Assembly (NCBI GenBank): GCA_024280015.1
Contig: JAJRQY010000157.1
Span: 99,235 to 163,234, forward strand
Length of the DNA stretch: 64,000 bases
Source of the DNA: Actinomycetes bacterium
GTDB lineage: Bacteria; Actinomycetota; Acidimicrobiia; Acidimicrobiales; SZUA-35
Reading direction: 5' to 3'
Under the pieces are notes generated by a model. The model was not told the origin of the DNA, did not search any database, and saw nothing but the letters and a program-made list of their open reading frames with translations. Position 1 is the first letter of the stretch. Every line of letters begins with the position of its first letter. The translations under genes were made by a program, and so were the position numbers. Shown piece by piece: positions 19,541 through 28,549 of the stretch.

Positions 19541-20375
19541 TGACTTCTCCGTCCTCTTTCGATGCCTCTGCCCTGGTTGCCTTGTCGAGCTCCATCTGCT
19601 CAGCGGCCGCCGCCAGGGCAACCTTCTCCTTGCGGTCTCGCAAGACATGTACTCCAACCATGCCTCCCATAAATACGGCGCTGGCCACCCCAAGTCCTCC
19701 GATGGCCTTGCCGGCGCCATTTCGCCAGAGCATGCTGGCTTGACTTCCGCCCCCTTGTGGTGGCCTCTGCTCCTTGAGCAACGCAAGATCTTCGGGTCGC
19801 CCACTGAAGCGGAGTTGAGGTAATGGATTCACCTCATCGCTTACGAGATGAATGGCCTCGTGACCTTCATCAATGGCGTGAACGTCTCCAACGCTGATAA
19901 CCCGTTCCTCGCCGTCGATCTCGACCACTTCATAGAAGCTTCTGGCTCCGGCCGGGCACACTTCCATACAGGCTGGGGCCTGCCCGTTCTGAACCCGCCC
20001 TTCACACATATTGCACTTCTGCAGCTTGTTGGTTTCCGGCGAGACGTAGCGGGATTCATAGGGACAGGCCGGGACACAGAGTCCGCAACCAATACAGAGA
20101 TCCTCATCCACCAGGACCCGACCGTCATCGGCGGTGTAGGAAGCTCCAGTAGGACAGGCTTGAACGCAGGGTGCGTCCTCACAGTGATGACACATGGAGG
20201 GGACAAAGGTGGTGTTGCCTCGTACAACAGCATCCCCGTTGATGTCCTTTTCCTCCAAGAACTTCACCCAGTTACGAGACCCGGTTGGTGGTAGGTCGTT
20301 GGCGGTTACGCATGCCACTTCACATGCTCGGCAGCCGATACAACGCGAGATGTCCAATCGAAATTCAAAAGCCAT
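19533..20375 (-). CDS. 4Fe-4S dicluster ferredoxin subunit (PsrB/HybA/NrfC-like)
   Basis: CIGCRACEVACVTAND, CHHCEDAPCVQACPTGAS, CIGCGLCVPACPYESRYV, CNMCEGRVQNGQAPACMEVCPAGA; C-terminal TM. Confidence 0.92.
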   Translation of the reverse strand: MAFEFRLDISRCIGCRACEVACVTANDLPPTGSRNWVKFLEEKDINGDAVVRGNTTFVPSMCHHCEDAPCVQACPTGASYTADDGRVLVDEDLCIGCGLCVPACPYESRYVSPETNKLQKCNMCEGRVQNGQAPACMEVCPAGARSFYEVVEIDGEERVISVGDVHAIDEGHEAIHLVSDEVNPLPQLRFSGRPEDLALLKEQRPPQGGGSQASMLWRNGAGKAIGGLGVASAVFMGGMVGVHVLRDRKEKVALAAAAEQMELDKATRAEASKEDGEVNA

Positions 20376-20388
20376 TTTGGCTTCTCCT

Positions 20389-22740
20389 TCAGGCCGAGTT
20401 CGGCTTTACCAAACGCACAAAGTTCACACGCATCCCGGTCCCACCCGAAAGGGGATCGACCGCGTACTGGGTCATCAATGCCGAGTCATCTACGCCTCGT
20501 TTGTAGGCACGGGTGAGCTGGCGGCTGTTGTGGCCAAATCCGTGAGTGACATAGATGGCGTCGTCGCGCATCCTGGCCGTCACCTTCAATCGGACCGGTC
20601 CTTGTCGGACCCCGTCCTGGTTGATGACCTCGATCCACTCATCGTCCTCCAGCCCATAGGCGGCAGCGGTTGCCGGGGAGGCCCAAACTGAGTTCTCATC
20701 TTCACGTCCAGCCAACACCGGGGTGTTCTGGGTTCGACCAAAAGTGTGCACGGGCGAGCGACCATAGAGGAGGCGAACATGGGCGGGGGGTGGTGCTTGG
20801 GGCCGGTAGTAGGTTGGAAGGGGTTCATAGCCGGTGGGATCATCCCCAGCCGCCACCTTGGACCGCCAAAGCGTGTCGAGGTCGGGCGAATACAGCTGGA
20901 CTCGGCCATCTCCTTCGCCGCCGTCAAATGCAGGGAACTTCAGTTCGGCACCGGCACGCTCGATCCCATCAGACCCAAGGCCATGCCCCTCTCGGTAAAT
21001 GGGTCGATCATGACTCACAACCACGTAGCCATCTTGAATGAGTGTGTCCCACTCGATCTGATCGAAGTCAGTTTCGGTGGCGTTGTAGTGAGCGATGGTG
21101 TCCTTGGAGAGCTGCTCGACCGAGTCCCATAGCCAATACTTCCTCAGGCCAAGTTCAGCGCCGATATCGCGGGCAATCTGATCCTCGCCTCGACACTCGC
21201 CAATGGGTTCGGTGGCCTGCGCCTTCACCGCGACAAAGGGGTCACGACTGTGAGAGGAGCAAAGGGTGTCGTAACGCTCGAGGTAGGAGGCGGCCGGAAG
21301 CAAGACGTCGGCATAGCGAGTGATCTCGGTGGGCAACACGTCAACCACGGCCAGAAAGTCCAGCTTCTTGAGGGCAGCAATAGTTTCGTGCTGGGCTGGG
21401 AGCGAGGTGATGAGGTTGGTCCCCACCACCACCCAGGCCTTGATCTTGCCATCAAGAGTCGCTTGGCGGATTCCGTTGACGTTCACTCCCAAGGCAAAGG
21501 GATAACCGGAGTCTCGACGTTCGGCCAATTCGGGAAACTCGGGGAGTTCGGGGTAGACGTCCTCAACCGTCGGAAGCTTGGCTTGCTGGGGCAGATAGTA
21601 TCCGCCGCGCGATCCCCAGGATCCCGAAATTGCCACCAGGATGGCCATGGCCCGGGCTCGTTGGGTGTCGTTTCCGTACCAGACCACGTGCCGACCCGGA
21701 TGCAAAGCCATGTGGGAACCGGCGGCACCAATCATGGCGGCAGAGTCCTCGATCTCCTGGACCGAGAGCCCGGTTTCCTTCGATGCCCACTCGGGTGTAT
21801 TGGCCGCAACGTGTTCGGACAGGAGTTCGAAACCGGCAGTGAAGTCACGGACAAACTCGTGGTCATACTTGCCGTCACGGATGAGGATATTGGTCCAGGC
21901 CAGAAGCAATGCCAGATCGGTGCCGGGCTTGATCTGCAACCAGATGTCAGCCCGCTGAGCCGCCGTTGACTGGCGGGGATCAACCACAATCAGATTGCTG
22001 CCGTTGACCTGAGAGGTAATGAATTCCTGCACCTGGAGGTTGTGCATGTTCTCCCCCAAGTGAGAACCGATCAGCACCAGGCAATCAGTATTCTCAATAT
22101 CCACCGGTTCGGGCGACTTGAGAGCGTGTCCGAAGGTGAGCTTGTAGCCAACCTCTCGGGGGGCCTTGCACTGGTCATAGGCCGGGTGGGCGTGGTGACC
22201 GGTTCCCAAGGCTGCGGCCAGATGCTCGAAATGAACCTCGGCGGCGCCATGGGTGAGGAAAGCGACAGCTCCCGGCCCGTCGGACTCGATGATTTCCCGG
22301 AGGCGTTGCCCCATCTCGGAGTTGGCTTCGTCCCAGCTCGCATCACGAAAGACTGCCTCTCCCCGTTCCCCGGTACGAATCTGCGGCTTCAGGAGACGAT
22401 CGGGGTCTTCATAGAAACCAATGCCACCAACTCCCCGGGGACAGAGGCGACCTCGGCTGAGGGGGTGTCCTGGAGAGCCGCTGATGTGCAGGGGTGTTCC
22501 ATCTTCGTTCAGCTCAACATTGATGCCGCACTTCCAGAAGCAGACTCCGCATACCGATCGAACGGACCGAACCGAGGCCGGTGGATCGAACCTTGGGTGG
22601 TCTGCATCTTCAAGGACGTTGCTTGCCTCTTCGGGGCTGGCGCTGGCCGGTCCGGTGGATAATTCGCTGGAAACGACACCTGCCGTTCCGGCTAGTCCAA
22701 GACGCATAAACTGGCGTCTTGTGTGACCGTTGACACTCAT
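20389..22740 (-). CDS. TAT-exported molybdopterin oxidoreductase, Cys-ligated (PsrA/PhsA/formate dehydrogenase-like)
   Basis: HTRRQFMRLGLAGTAG twin-Arg; VCGVCFWKCGINV 4Fe-4S motif; AYDQCKAPREVGYKLTFG Mo-ligand region with Cys; start at MSVNGHTRRQF preceded by AGAGG. Confidence 0.88.
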   Translation of the reverse strand: MSVNGHTRRQFMRLGLAGTAGVVSSELSTGPASASPEEASNVLEDADHPRFDPPASVRSVRSVCGVCFWKCGINVELNEDGTPLHISGSPGHPLSRGRLCPRGVGGIGFYEDPDRLLKPQIRTGERGEAVFRDASWDEANSEMGQRLREIIESDGPGAVAFLTHGAAEVHFEHLAAALGTGHHAHPAYDQCKAPREVGYKLTFGHALKSPEPVDIENTDCLVLIGSHLGENMHNLQVQEFITSQVNGSNLIVVDPRQSTAAQRADIWLQIKPGTDLALLLAWTNILIRDGKYDHEFVRDFTAGFELLSEHVAANTPEWASKETGLSVQEIEDSAAMIGAAGSHMALHPGRHVVWYGNDTQRARAMAILVAISGSWGSRGGYYLPQQAKLPTVEDVYPELPEFPELAERRDSGYPFALGVNVNGIRQATLDGKIKAWVVVGTNLITSLPAQHETIAALKKLDFLAVVDVLPTEITRYADVLLPAASYLERYDTLCSSHSRDPFVAVKAQATEPIGECRGEDQIARDIGAELGLRKYWLWDSVEQLSKDTIAHYNATETDFDQIEWDTLIQDGYVVVSHDRPIYREGHGLGSDGIERAGAELKFPAFDGGEGDGRVQLYSPDLDTLWRSKVAAGDDPTGYEPLPTYYRPQAPPPAHVRLLYGRSPVHTFGRTQNTPVLAGREDENSVWASPATAAAYGLEDDEWIEVINQDGVRQGPVRLKVTARMRDDAIYVTHGFGHNSRQLTRAYKRGVDDSALMTQYAVDPLSGGTGMRVNFVRLVKPNSA

Positions 22741-22911
22741 GTATACCTCTTTGTTGCTACTTGCAATCATAGAAGTACTTTGAAAACTCTCTTGGAGTCG
22801 AAAGACACTAAAGCGGTCGTACTGTGACCGTTAACACGTCTATTTAGTGGATTTGACTATAATGTGTCGGCTATCACAGCACAGTCTAAAGCCAGCTTTA
22901 CAAGGGAGACC

Positions 22912-23498
22912 TTACAGGTCACTCCGCGGCTCGTAAATCCCATCCAACGGCCTCCTGGCCACGAACTCGCCGTACCAGGGCGCAGGGAAGTCTGATTCAA
23001 CAACGACCATTCCTGCCCGTTCGATCATGCCTTCGATGATCCAGGAGAAGGTCGAGAACTCCTCCCGAACATGCGTCTCGAACATCTCCTTGCTAAATCC
23101 TTCACCCTCAGGCTTTGCCATTGCTGAGATCCCTGGTTCTCATAGCTGAGGAATCCTGCGTGGTGATGATGGAGCGATACGCCGTTGGTGTCAGCTCGCT
23201 GGCGGGCAAAACTGATCATGTTTTCTGAGACGTCAACGGCATGGGACTCAGCACCACGCAACGCGGCTCGAACCGGGAGTGAGCCAGTTCCGGTTCCAAG
23301 ATCGACAAAGACGCCTTCAGCAACGGACAATCGGTCCAGCAGTTCGTTGTCTTTGGCGGTGGTTGTCCCTTGGTTGTCGTCATAGGCCTGAACGCTCGCA
23401 GGCGAGCCAAGATCAACACCAACCGGATCAAACTCGGTGAACATCCACGGGGGCAAGACTGGGCCAGACATGCCCAATGTCCTAGCAGCTCCGGTCAC
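22912..23498 (-). pseudogene. SAM-dependent methyltransferase broken by out-of-frame internal deletion
   Basis: N-half (23025-23498 ORF) ends usable homology at GFLSYENQG; C-half (22912-23121 ORF) in another frame gives EGFSKEMFETHVREEFSTFSWIIEGMIERAG; central ALHHLP/PGG region absent. Confidence 0.65.
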
Positions 23499-23501
23499 GT
23501 C

Positions 23502-23891
23502 TCAACCGCCAGCCGCGAGACTTCGGAGCAATCCAGCAATCTCATCAACAGTGATGTTGCCAGTGGCCACCGCTAGAACGAGGTCATAGACCGCGTCATT
23601 GCTGGCCTCGCTGACGCTGGAATGACTGATCTCGAGGAAGACCGCCGTTGCCAACCAGCCGAGACGCTTGTTCCCGTCGATCAGCGCGTGGTTGTTCACA
23701 ATGGAGTGCAAGAGGGCTGCGGCCTTGGTCCAGATGTCGGGATAGGCATCCTCGCCAAACACAGTTGTTTGCGGACGGGCAACGGCTGAACCAAGAAGAC
23801 CCATATCCCGAACCGGTGGTGGGTCCCCCAGAAACCGTCGAGCCAGGTCGAGGAGGTCATCAAGGTCCAGATATTCAGGAACCTGAGTCAT
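23502..23891 (-). CDS. Fic/Doc family (death-on-curing) toxin
   Basis: NNHALIDGNKRLGWLATAVFLEI Doc core motif. Confidence 0.88.
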   Translation of the reverse strand: MTQVPEYLDLDDLLDLARRFLGDPPPVRDMGLLGSAVARPQTTVFGEDAYPDIWTKAAALLHSIVNNHALIDGNKRLGWLATAVFLEISHSSVSEASNDAVYDLVLAVATGNITVDEIAGLLRSLAAGG

Positions 23892-24091
23892 TCGCCGAGG
23901 CGACGTAGTGCATCAGCGTGGTTCTCACCGATCCGATCCGCGGCCTGGCCAACCCGGTCTCGATGATTACCGCGAGAAACGAACTCACGAACCGCTCGAC
24001 GAGCAGCTTCTTGCATCGAGATTCCCTCAATCTCCGCCCGAGCCTTCAGCGCTTCTTGTTCGTCATCAGTGAGCCGGAGTGTCATAGCCAT
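23888..24091 (-). CDS. ribbon-helix-helix type antitoxin
   Basis: MTLRLTDDEQEALKARAEIEGISMQEAARRAVREFV; overlaps Doc gene by 4 bp. Confidence 0.8.
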   Translation of the reverse strand: MAMTLRLTDDEQEALKARAEIEGISMQEAARRAVREFVSRGNHRDRVGQAADRIGENHADALRRLGE

Positions 24092-24191
24092 GCAGAAACG
24101 GTATCACAGTGATACCACCGGCTGGCTGTATATTGACAGCACCTCAGCATTCTGACAGCACCTCAGTGACGTAGCCGAGACAAAACAACGA

Positions 24192-24509
24192 TCACCCGTT
24201 GGTTGGCTGTCCAAGGGCCTGAAGAAGACCCTCGGGATCATCGGTACCAATTCGAAAGACCCTGCCAGAGCAGAGCGTTAACTCAACTGCATCGAGGCCC
24301 CAGATGTTGTACATCCAACCGCATCGGACCTTGCGGATTCCCCAACCAGAGATCCAGCTATTTCGAACCTGGCGAGCATCCACAACATCAACAAGATCGA
24401 CCGTTCGGCATGGCCACCCCCACCCAAACGCCGCTCGAACCTGGCCACCAGAAACCGTCACCTTGAGGGGGATTACAAGGAGGCCTTTCTGGACATGGCG
24501 ATAGCTCAC
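24192..24509 (-). CDS. hypothetical PH-like small protein
   Basis: 105-aa ORF; GWPCRTVDLVDVVDARQVRNSWISGWGIRK...AVELTLCSGRVFRIGTDDPEGLLQAL resembles bacterial PH-like regions. Confidence 0.55.
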   Translation of the reverse strand: MSYRHVQKGLLVIPLKVTVSGGQVRAAFGWGWPCRTVDLVDVVDARQVRNSWISGWGIRKVRCGWMYNIWGLDAVELTLCSGRVFRIGTDDPEGLLQALGQPTNG

Positions 24510-24562
24510 GTTTCCAGTATGACGGGCTGGCTACTGGATAGCGACGGCCACACCCATTCTCG

Positions 24563-25354
24563 ATGACGTCACGACACCTGCTAGCTTCCTCCGCTATGTC
24601 TAATGTGATGTCTGACGTGATGCCCGGGGCCGAACCGTTCGAGCAAGCCGGAGGGCCAATAGGTGTACTGGTTGTGCACGGCTTCACTGGCAGTCCTTCG
24701 TCCATGCGGCCTATCGCCACCGCCATGGCCGAAGCCGGACATACCGTGCACATGCCTCGCCTGCCTGGACACGGAACCTCGGTTGGCGACATGCTGGACA
24801 CCCGCTGGACCGACTGGTCCAGCACTGTTGAAGAGACATACCAAGAGCTAGCCAATACTTGCGAGAGGGTGGTCGCTGTCGGCCTCTCCATGGGTGGCAC
24901 CTTGATCCTAGAACTGGCCACCAGACATCCTGAGCTAGCCGGAATCGTTGCTATCAATGCTCCATCGACCACCAACGCCACCACCGTCGAACAAGTACGA
25001 GGCTTGATGCAAAGCGGTGAGACACTCATTGACTCCATCGGCAACGACATCGCCAAACCCGACATTGACGAAGGCTCATACGACGCCACCCCACTAGGTC
25101 CGCTACTCAGCCTCTTTGAAGCAGTCGAGTCGCTACAACCCGACCTGGTCAAGATCACGATGCCTACCCTGCTCATCACCAGTCGACAAGACCATGTCGT
25201 TCCACCCAGCGACAGTGACAACACTGCCACTGCGATCGGCTGCGTGGCCGAACGTCTCTGGTTAGACGACAGCTACCATGTCGCCACCCTCGATTACGAC
25301 CGCGACATCATCATCGATGCCGTCACCAACTTCGTCAGTCGAGTTACTTCCTAG
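24563..25354 (+). CDS. alpha/beta hydrolase (carboxylesterase/lipase type)
   Basis: GVLVVHGFTGSPSSMRP, VAVGLSMGGTLILELA nucleophile elbow. Confidence 0.88.
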   Translation: MTSRHLLASSAMSNVMSDVMPGAEPFEQAGGPIGVLVVHGFTGSPSSMRPIATAMAEAGHTVHMPRLPGHGTSVGDMLDTRWTDWSSTVEETYQELANTCERVVAVGLSMGGTLILELATRHPELAGIVAINAPSTTNATTVEQVRGLMQSGETLIDSIGNDIAKPDIDEGSYDATPLGPLLSLFEAVESLQPDLVKITMPTLLITSRQDHVVPPSDSDNTATAIGCVAERLWLDDSYHVATLDYDRDIIIDAVTNFVSRVTS

Positions 25355-26295
25355 ACGGCGAGAAGATCTCGGGCGCCTGTGTCCGAGCTTGGGTGACGCA
25401 GTTTCGACATGGCCCGGGCTTCAATCTGTCGGATCCGCTCACGAGTCAGGTTGAAATACTCGCCAACCTCTTCCAGTGTGCGAGGCTCGCCACGATCAAG
25501 ACCGAAGCGCAACTTGAGAATCTCGCGTTCTCGCTCATCCAACGGCGAGAGCAGACGTGAGATCTCGTCGGGAAGCAATGAGGTTGCTGCCACTTCGAAC
25601 GGCGAGTCGGCCCCACGGTCTTCTACCACGTCACCAAGTTCTGCGTCGCCGTCCTCACGAAGAGGTTCGGACAACGAAAGAGGCTCAGCAGCGAAACGCA
25701 ACGCTTCGGTAACCTTGTCCTCGGGCATCTCGACTTCAATGGCAAGTTCGGAAATGGTGGCCGCACGCCCATATTTGAGTTCGAGACGAGCCCTGGCCTT
25801 CTGGAGCCGAGCCAAGGTATCGCCAGCATGCACAGGCAAACGGATGGTCCGGCCAGTGTTGGCAATGCCACGGGTGATCGCTTGGCGGATCCACCAGGTG
25901 GCGTAGGTAGAGAACTTGAAGCCCTTACGCCAGTCGAACTTCTCAACCGCGTGCATCAGGCCCAAGTTGCCTTCTTGGATCAGATCGAGCAGGGGCAGTC
26001 CCGAAGCTTGATACTTCTTGGCGATGGAAACGACGAGTCGCAGGTTGGATTGGACGAAGGAGCGTTCGGCCTCGCGACCCTTGCGGATGGTCCGGCGCAG
26101 TTCGCGCTTCTTGACCGATGTGACGTTTGGGTCGGCTTCGAGCTCTTCGCTCGCGGCCTTGCCCGCCTCGATCGCCTGTGCCAAACGGACTTCGTCTTCC
26201 TTGGTCAGTAGCGCGTACTGACCAATATCCGTGAGATACAGCCTGACAAGATCTTCCTCGTCTCTCTCGACTCGCTCCTTAGCCAAGGACCCCAA
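25351..26295 (-). CDS. RNA polymerase sigma-70 family factor (RpoD/SigB-like)
   Basis: DLIQEGNLGLMHAVEKFDWRKGFKFSTYATWWIRQAITR; LREREILKLRFGL-type region 4. Confidence 0.95.
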   Translation of the reverse strand: MGSLAKERVERDEEDLVRLYLTDIGQYALLTKEDEVRLAQAIEAGKAASEELEADPNVTSVKKRELRRTIRKGREAERSFVQSNLRLVVSIAKKYQASGLPLLDLIQEGNLGLMHAVEKFDWRKGFKFSTYATWWIRQAITRGIANTGRTIRLPVHAGDTLARLQKARARLELKYGRAATISELAIEVEMPEDKVTEALRFAAEPLSLSEPLREDGDAELGDVVEDRGADSPFEVAATSLLPDEISRLLSPLDEREREILKLRFGLDRGEPRTLEEVGEYFNLTRERIRQIEARAMSKLRHPSSDTGARDLLAV

Positions 26296-26496
26296 CCTTC
26301 CATCGCTCGAATGTCACCAAGACTGACTGATCATCTTGAGTAATTTCGTGTCGATCCTATCGACTCGACCTCGAAATTGTGATACGCAGCCTACTGGACG
26401 ACAAAACCAGCTCCGAAAGATCTTCCCGGGCGGGCGGTTTCTTCGCTCTAACCAACGGCACGGAGTGATCGCGGCTTAAGAAAAGACTGCAAACAA

Positions 26497-27165
26497 TCAG
26501 ACTTCAGCAATTGGTTCGCCACCCAGATTTCCGTCAACCAGGCCAGTGATTCCCCCGGAAACACGAAGGAGTTTGCTCAACTTCGCTTGGTGCTGAGTAG
26601 CCCTGTCAATTGCCACATCATCAATCAGGAGGGATTCCAGCATCATTTCACCCTCTCGCCATTCCTGCATGTCATCAGTCAGGCACAGCTCGAGATTGCG
26701 CATGGTCGGCCCATCAGTGATGCTCGAAGTGTTGTTCAGGTGATAGGTGTAGGAACCAATCAGGGCCGGAAGCAAGACCCGATACATGCCCGTCAGTTTC
26801 TCGATGGTGGATTCAGAATCCATTGGTTCACCAGGGACCGGCTGTCCCATCGCATCGACAAACGTCTCAAACTCGATATTGGGTGCGATCGTAATTCGGA
26901 CGGGGTCAAGCTGGCGAAGCTCTGGTAGCCGCTTGTGCCAGATCTCGGCATGAAAGGCATGGTGATAGCAATGGTTGCCCAACTGCATCTTGACCTCGAG
27001 TTCGGGGGCGAGGGCAACCCAACCGCCCATGATCTCGAAGATCTTCATCTCGATCCATGTGTAATTCCCGACTCGCCGCGCCGTCTCCTCGACGCTGAAC
27101 AGGCTCGGGAACTCCCGTCGAACCCATGCTGGCCGTCCGTCCTTGGCTTTTCTGCCGCCAGTCAT
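26497..27165 (-). CDS. hypothetical protein (ferritin-like helical family?)
   Basis: ORF from MTGGRKAKDGRPAWVRREFPS; helical, His/Glu-rich; family assignment tentative. Confidence 0.55.
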   Translation of the reverse strand: MTGGRKAKDGRPAWVRREFPSLFSVEETARRVGNYTWIEMKIFEIMGGWVALAPELEVKMQLGNHCYHHAFHAEIWHKRLPELRQLDPVRITIAPNIEFETFVDAMGQPVPGEPMDSESTIEKLTGMYRVLLPALIGSYTYHLNNTSSITDGPTMRNLELCLTDDMQEWREGEMMLESLLIDDVAIDRATQHQAKLSKLLRVSGGITGLVDGNLGGEPIAEV

Positions 27166-27172
27166 CGGGCAG

Positions 27173-28450
27173 TCATCGACCGTTGGTCGACCAATGCCAC
27201 GGCTCACTCGGCAGGTTGTAGAAGCCATAGTCAGCAGCGTGAGCCTTGAGCCACTTGTAGGCCTTGGAGGACCGGCTACCAATGGTGCGCCCGTTGTAGG
27301 TGAAGTCAATGGCCATGCCACGCTCATGCATGGACGAGCCTGGGCGTGCAGTCGGAGGGCGACAGCGACTGGCCGACATCTCATAGATGGCGTAGTTACT
27401 GGTTCCGCAGTGTGCCTTGCGCAAGCGAATCTGGGTGCTGTTGTCACGCCAACCCCAACCCCCAAGCGTGATTCCCGCAGCAGCAGCATCACCAACCATG
27501 CGATCAACATTGTTGGAGATGGATTCGTGAACCCGGAATCCACGTACGGTCACGATCTCGCTCGGCGCGGGGATTGGGATCCTGCCTCCGCCACCACGAG
27601 ATCCTTGGCGCTTCTTGGCTAGCTCGGCTGCGATCCTGGCCGCCTCGGCCGCGAGAGCCTTGTTCAGCTTGGTTTTGAGGTTGGCATCGACCGCTTCGAT
27701 CTCGGCCAATCGATTCAGCTTGTCGTCCAGTCTCTGCTCTGCCTCCGCGCTCAAATTGGCCTGCACGTCCCGCACCTGTTCGAGCTCGACCAGTTGAGCG
27801 GCGATCTGAACCTTGAGTTCCTCCGCCTGGGCCTGAGCATCCCGAGCGATCGCACGGTTGACCTCCAGGTCTTCCTGGGCGGCGCTCAGGCTCTCGGCGA
27901 TCTCAATATCGGACTTGGTTGCCCCATTGACCAGCTCCTGCATCCGGGCGGCCTGGGTTGGATCCGATGCTTCCAAGAGGGGTGAGGTCTCACCATCGCC
28001 GCTAGCAACGAATGAACTGACAGCTCGTGAAGCCAGCTGATCTTCAAGATCACCAATCTCAATGATCTTGAGCTCAACCGCCTCAATGGCGGCCGCCGAC
28101 TCTCGTTCTCTGGCCGCAAGCTGCGCTTTGGCTTCGCCCAGCCGCGCCTCTTGGTCATTGACTTCGGCCTGCATGACCTGCAAAGCATCAAGCAGCACGT
28201 CCAGCTCAGCCGACGCGGCGTCAACCTTCTTGGCTTGTTCGGCTTTCTCGGCCTGGACTTCTTTGCGTTCCTTACGGATTGATTCAATTTCCTCATTGGT
28301 CTGGGCATCTGAAGGAATGGCAGACGCGCCAACAATGACCATCAAAAGGGCCAAGAAGAACGAACGAGCAGTCGAAACAGCTCGCCGACTAGAGAGTGTT
28401 GTTTGCATTGGTTTCATCGCTTCGCACAAGACTAGTTGGCGAGCAGCCAC
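27173..28450 (-). CDS. secreted coiled-coil protein with C-terminal D-Ala-D-Ala carboxypeptidase (VanY/M15-like) domain
   Basis: Signal peptide, long Ala/Glu/Lys coiled coil, SSMHERGMAIDFTYNG and PSEPWHWSTNG metal-site motifs. Confidence 0.82.
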   Translation of the reverse strand: MAARQLVLCEAMKPMQTTLSSRRAVSTARSFFLALLMVIVGASAIPSDAQTNEEIESIRKERKEVQAEKAEQAKKVDAASAELDVLLDALQVMQAEVNDQEARLGEAKAQLAARERESAAAIEAVELKIIEIGDLEDQLASRAVSSFVASGDGETSPLLEASDPTQAARMQELVNGATKSDIEIAESLSAAQEDLEVNRAIARDAQAQAEELKVQIAAQLVELEQVRDVQANLSAEAEQRLDDKLNRLAEIEAVDANLKTKLNKALAAEAARIAAELAKKRQGSRGGGGRIPIPAPSEIVTVRGFRVHESISNNVDRMVGDAAAAGITLGGWGWRDNSTQIRLRKAHCGTSNYAIYEMSASRCRPPTARPGSSMHERGMAIDFTYNGRTIGSRSSKAYKWLKAHAADYGFYNLPSEPWHWSTNGR

Positions 28451-28549
28451 TACAACAGGTCAGGTCCTAGGTCGATCACCCTGGGTGACTCCATCACTAC
28501 GACACAGAACAGGCCAAGTTCTACCCTGTTTTGGCTTCTAGAGACCTGA

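Noticed and set aside
20389-22740. Molybdoenzyme as a selenoprotein
   Set aside because: Full-length ORF without in-frame TGA and Cys (DQCKAPREVG) at the likely Mo-ligand position.
27166-27543. N-terminal extension of the 348-aa minus-strand ORF
   Set aside because: Overlaps the M15 peptidase gene; sequence before MTGGRKAKDG looks like a shadow frame.
28062-28541. 159-aa Ser/Ala-rich + strand ORF
   Set aside because: Antisense shadow of the coiled-coil region of the M15 peptidase gene.
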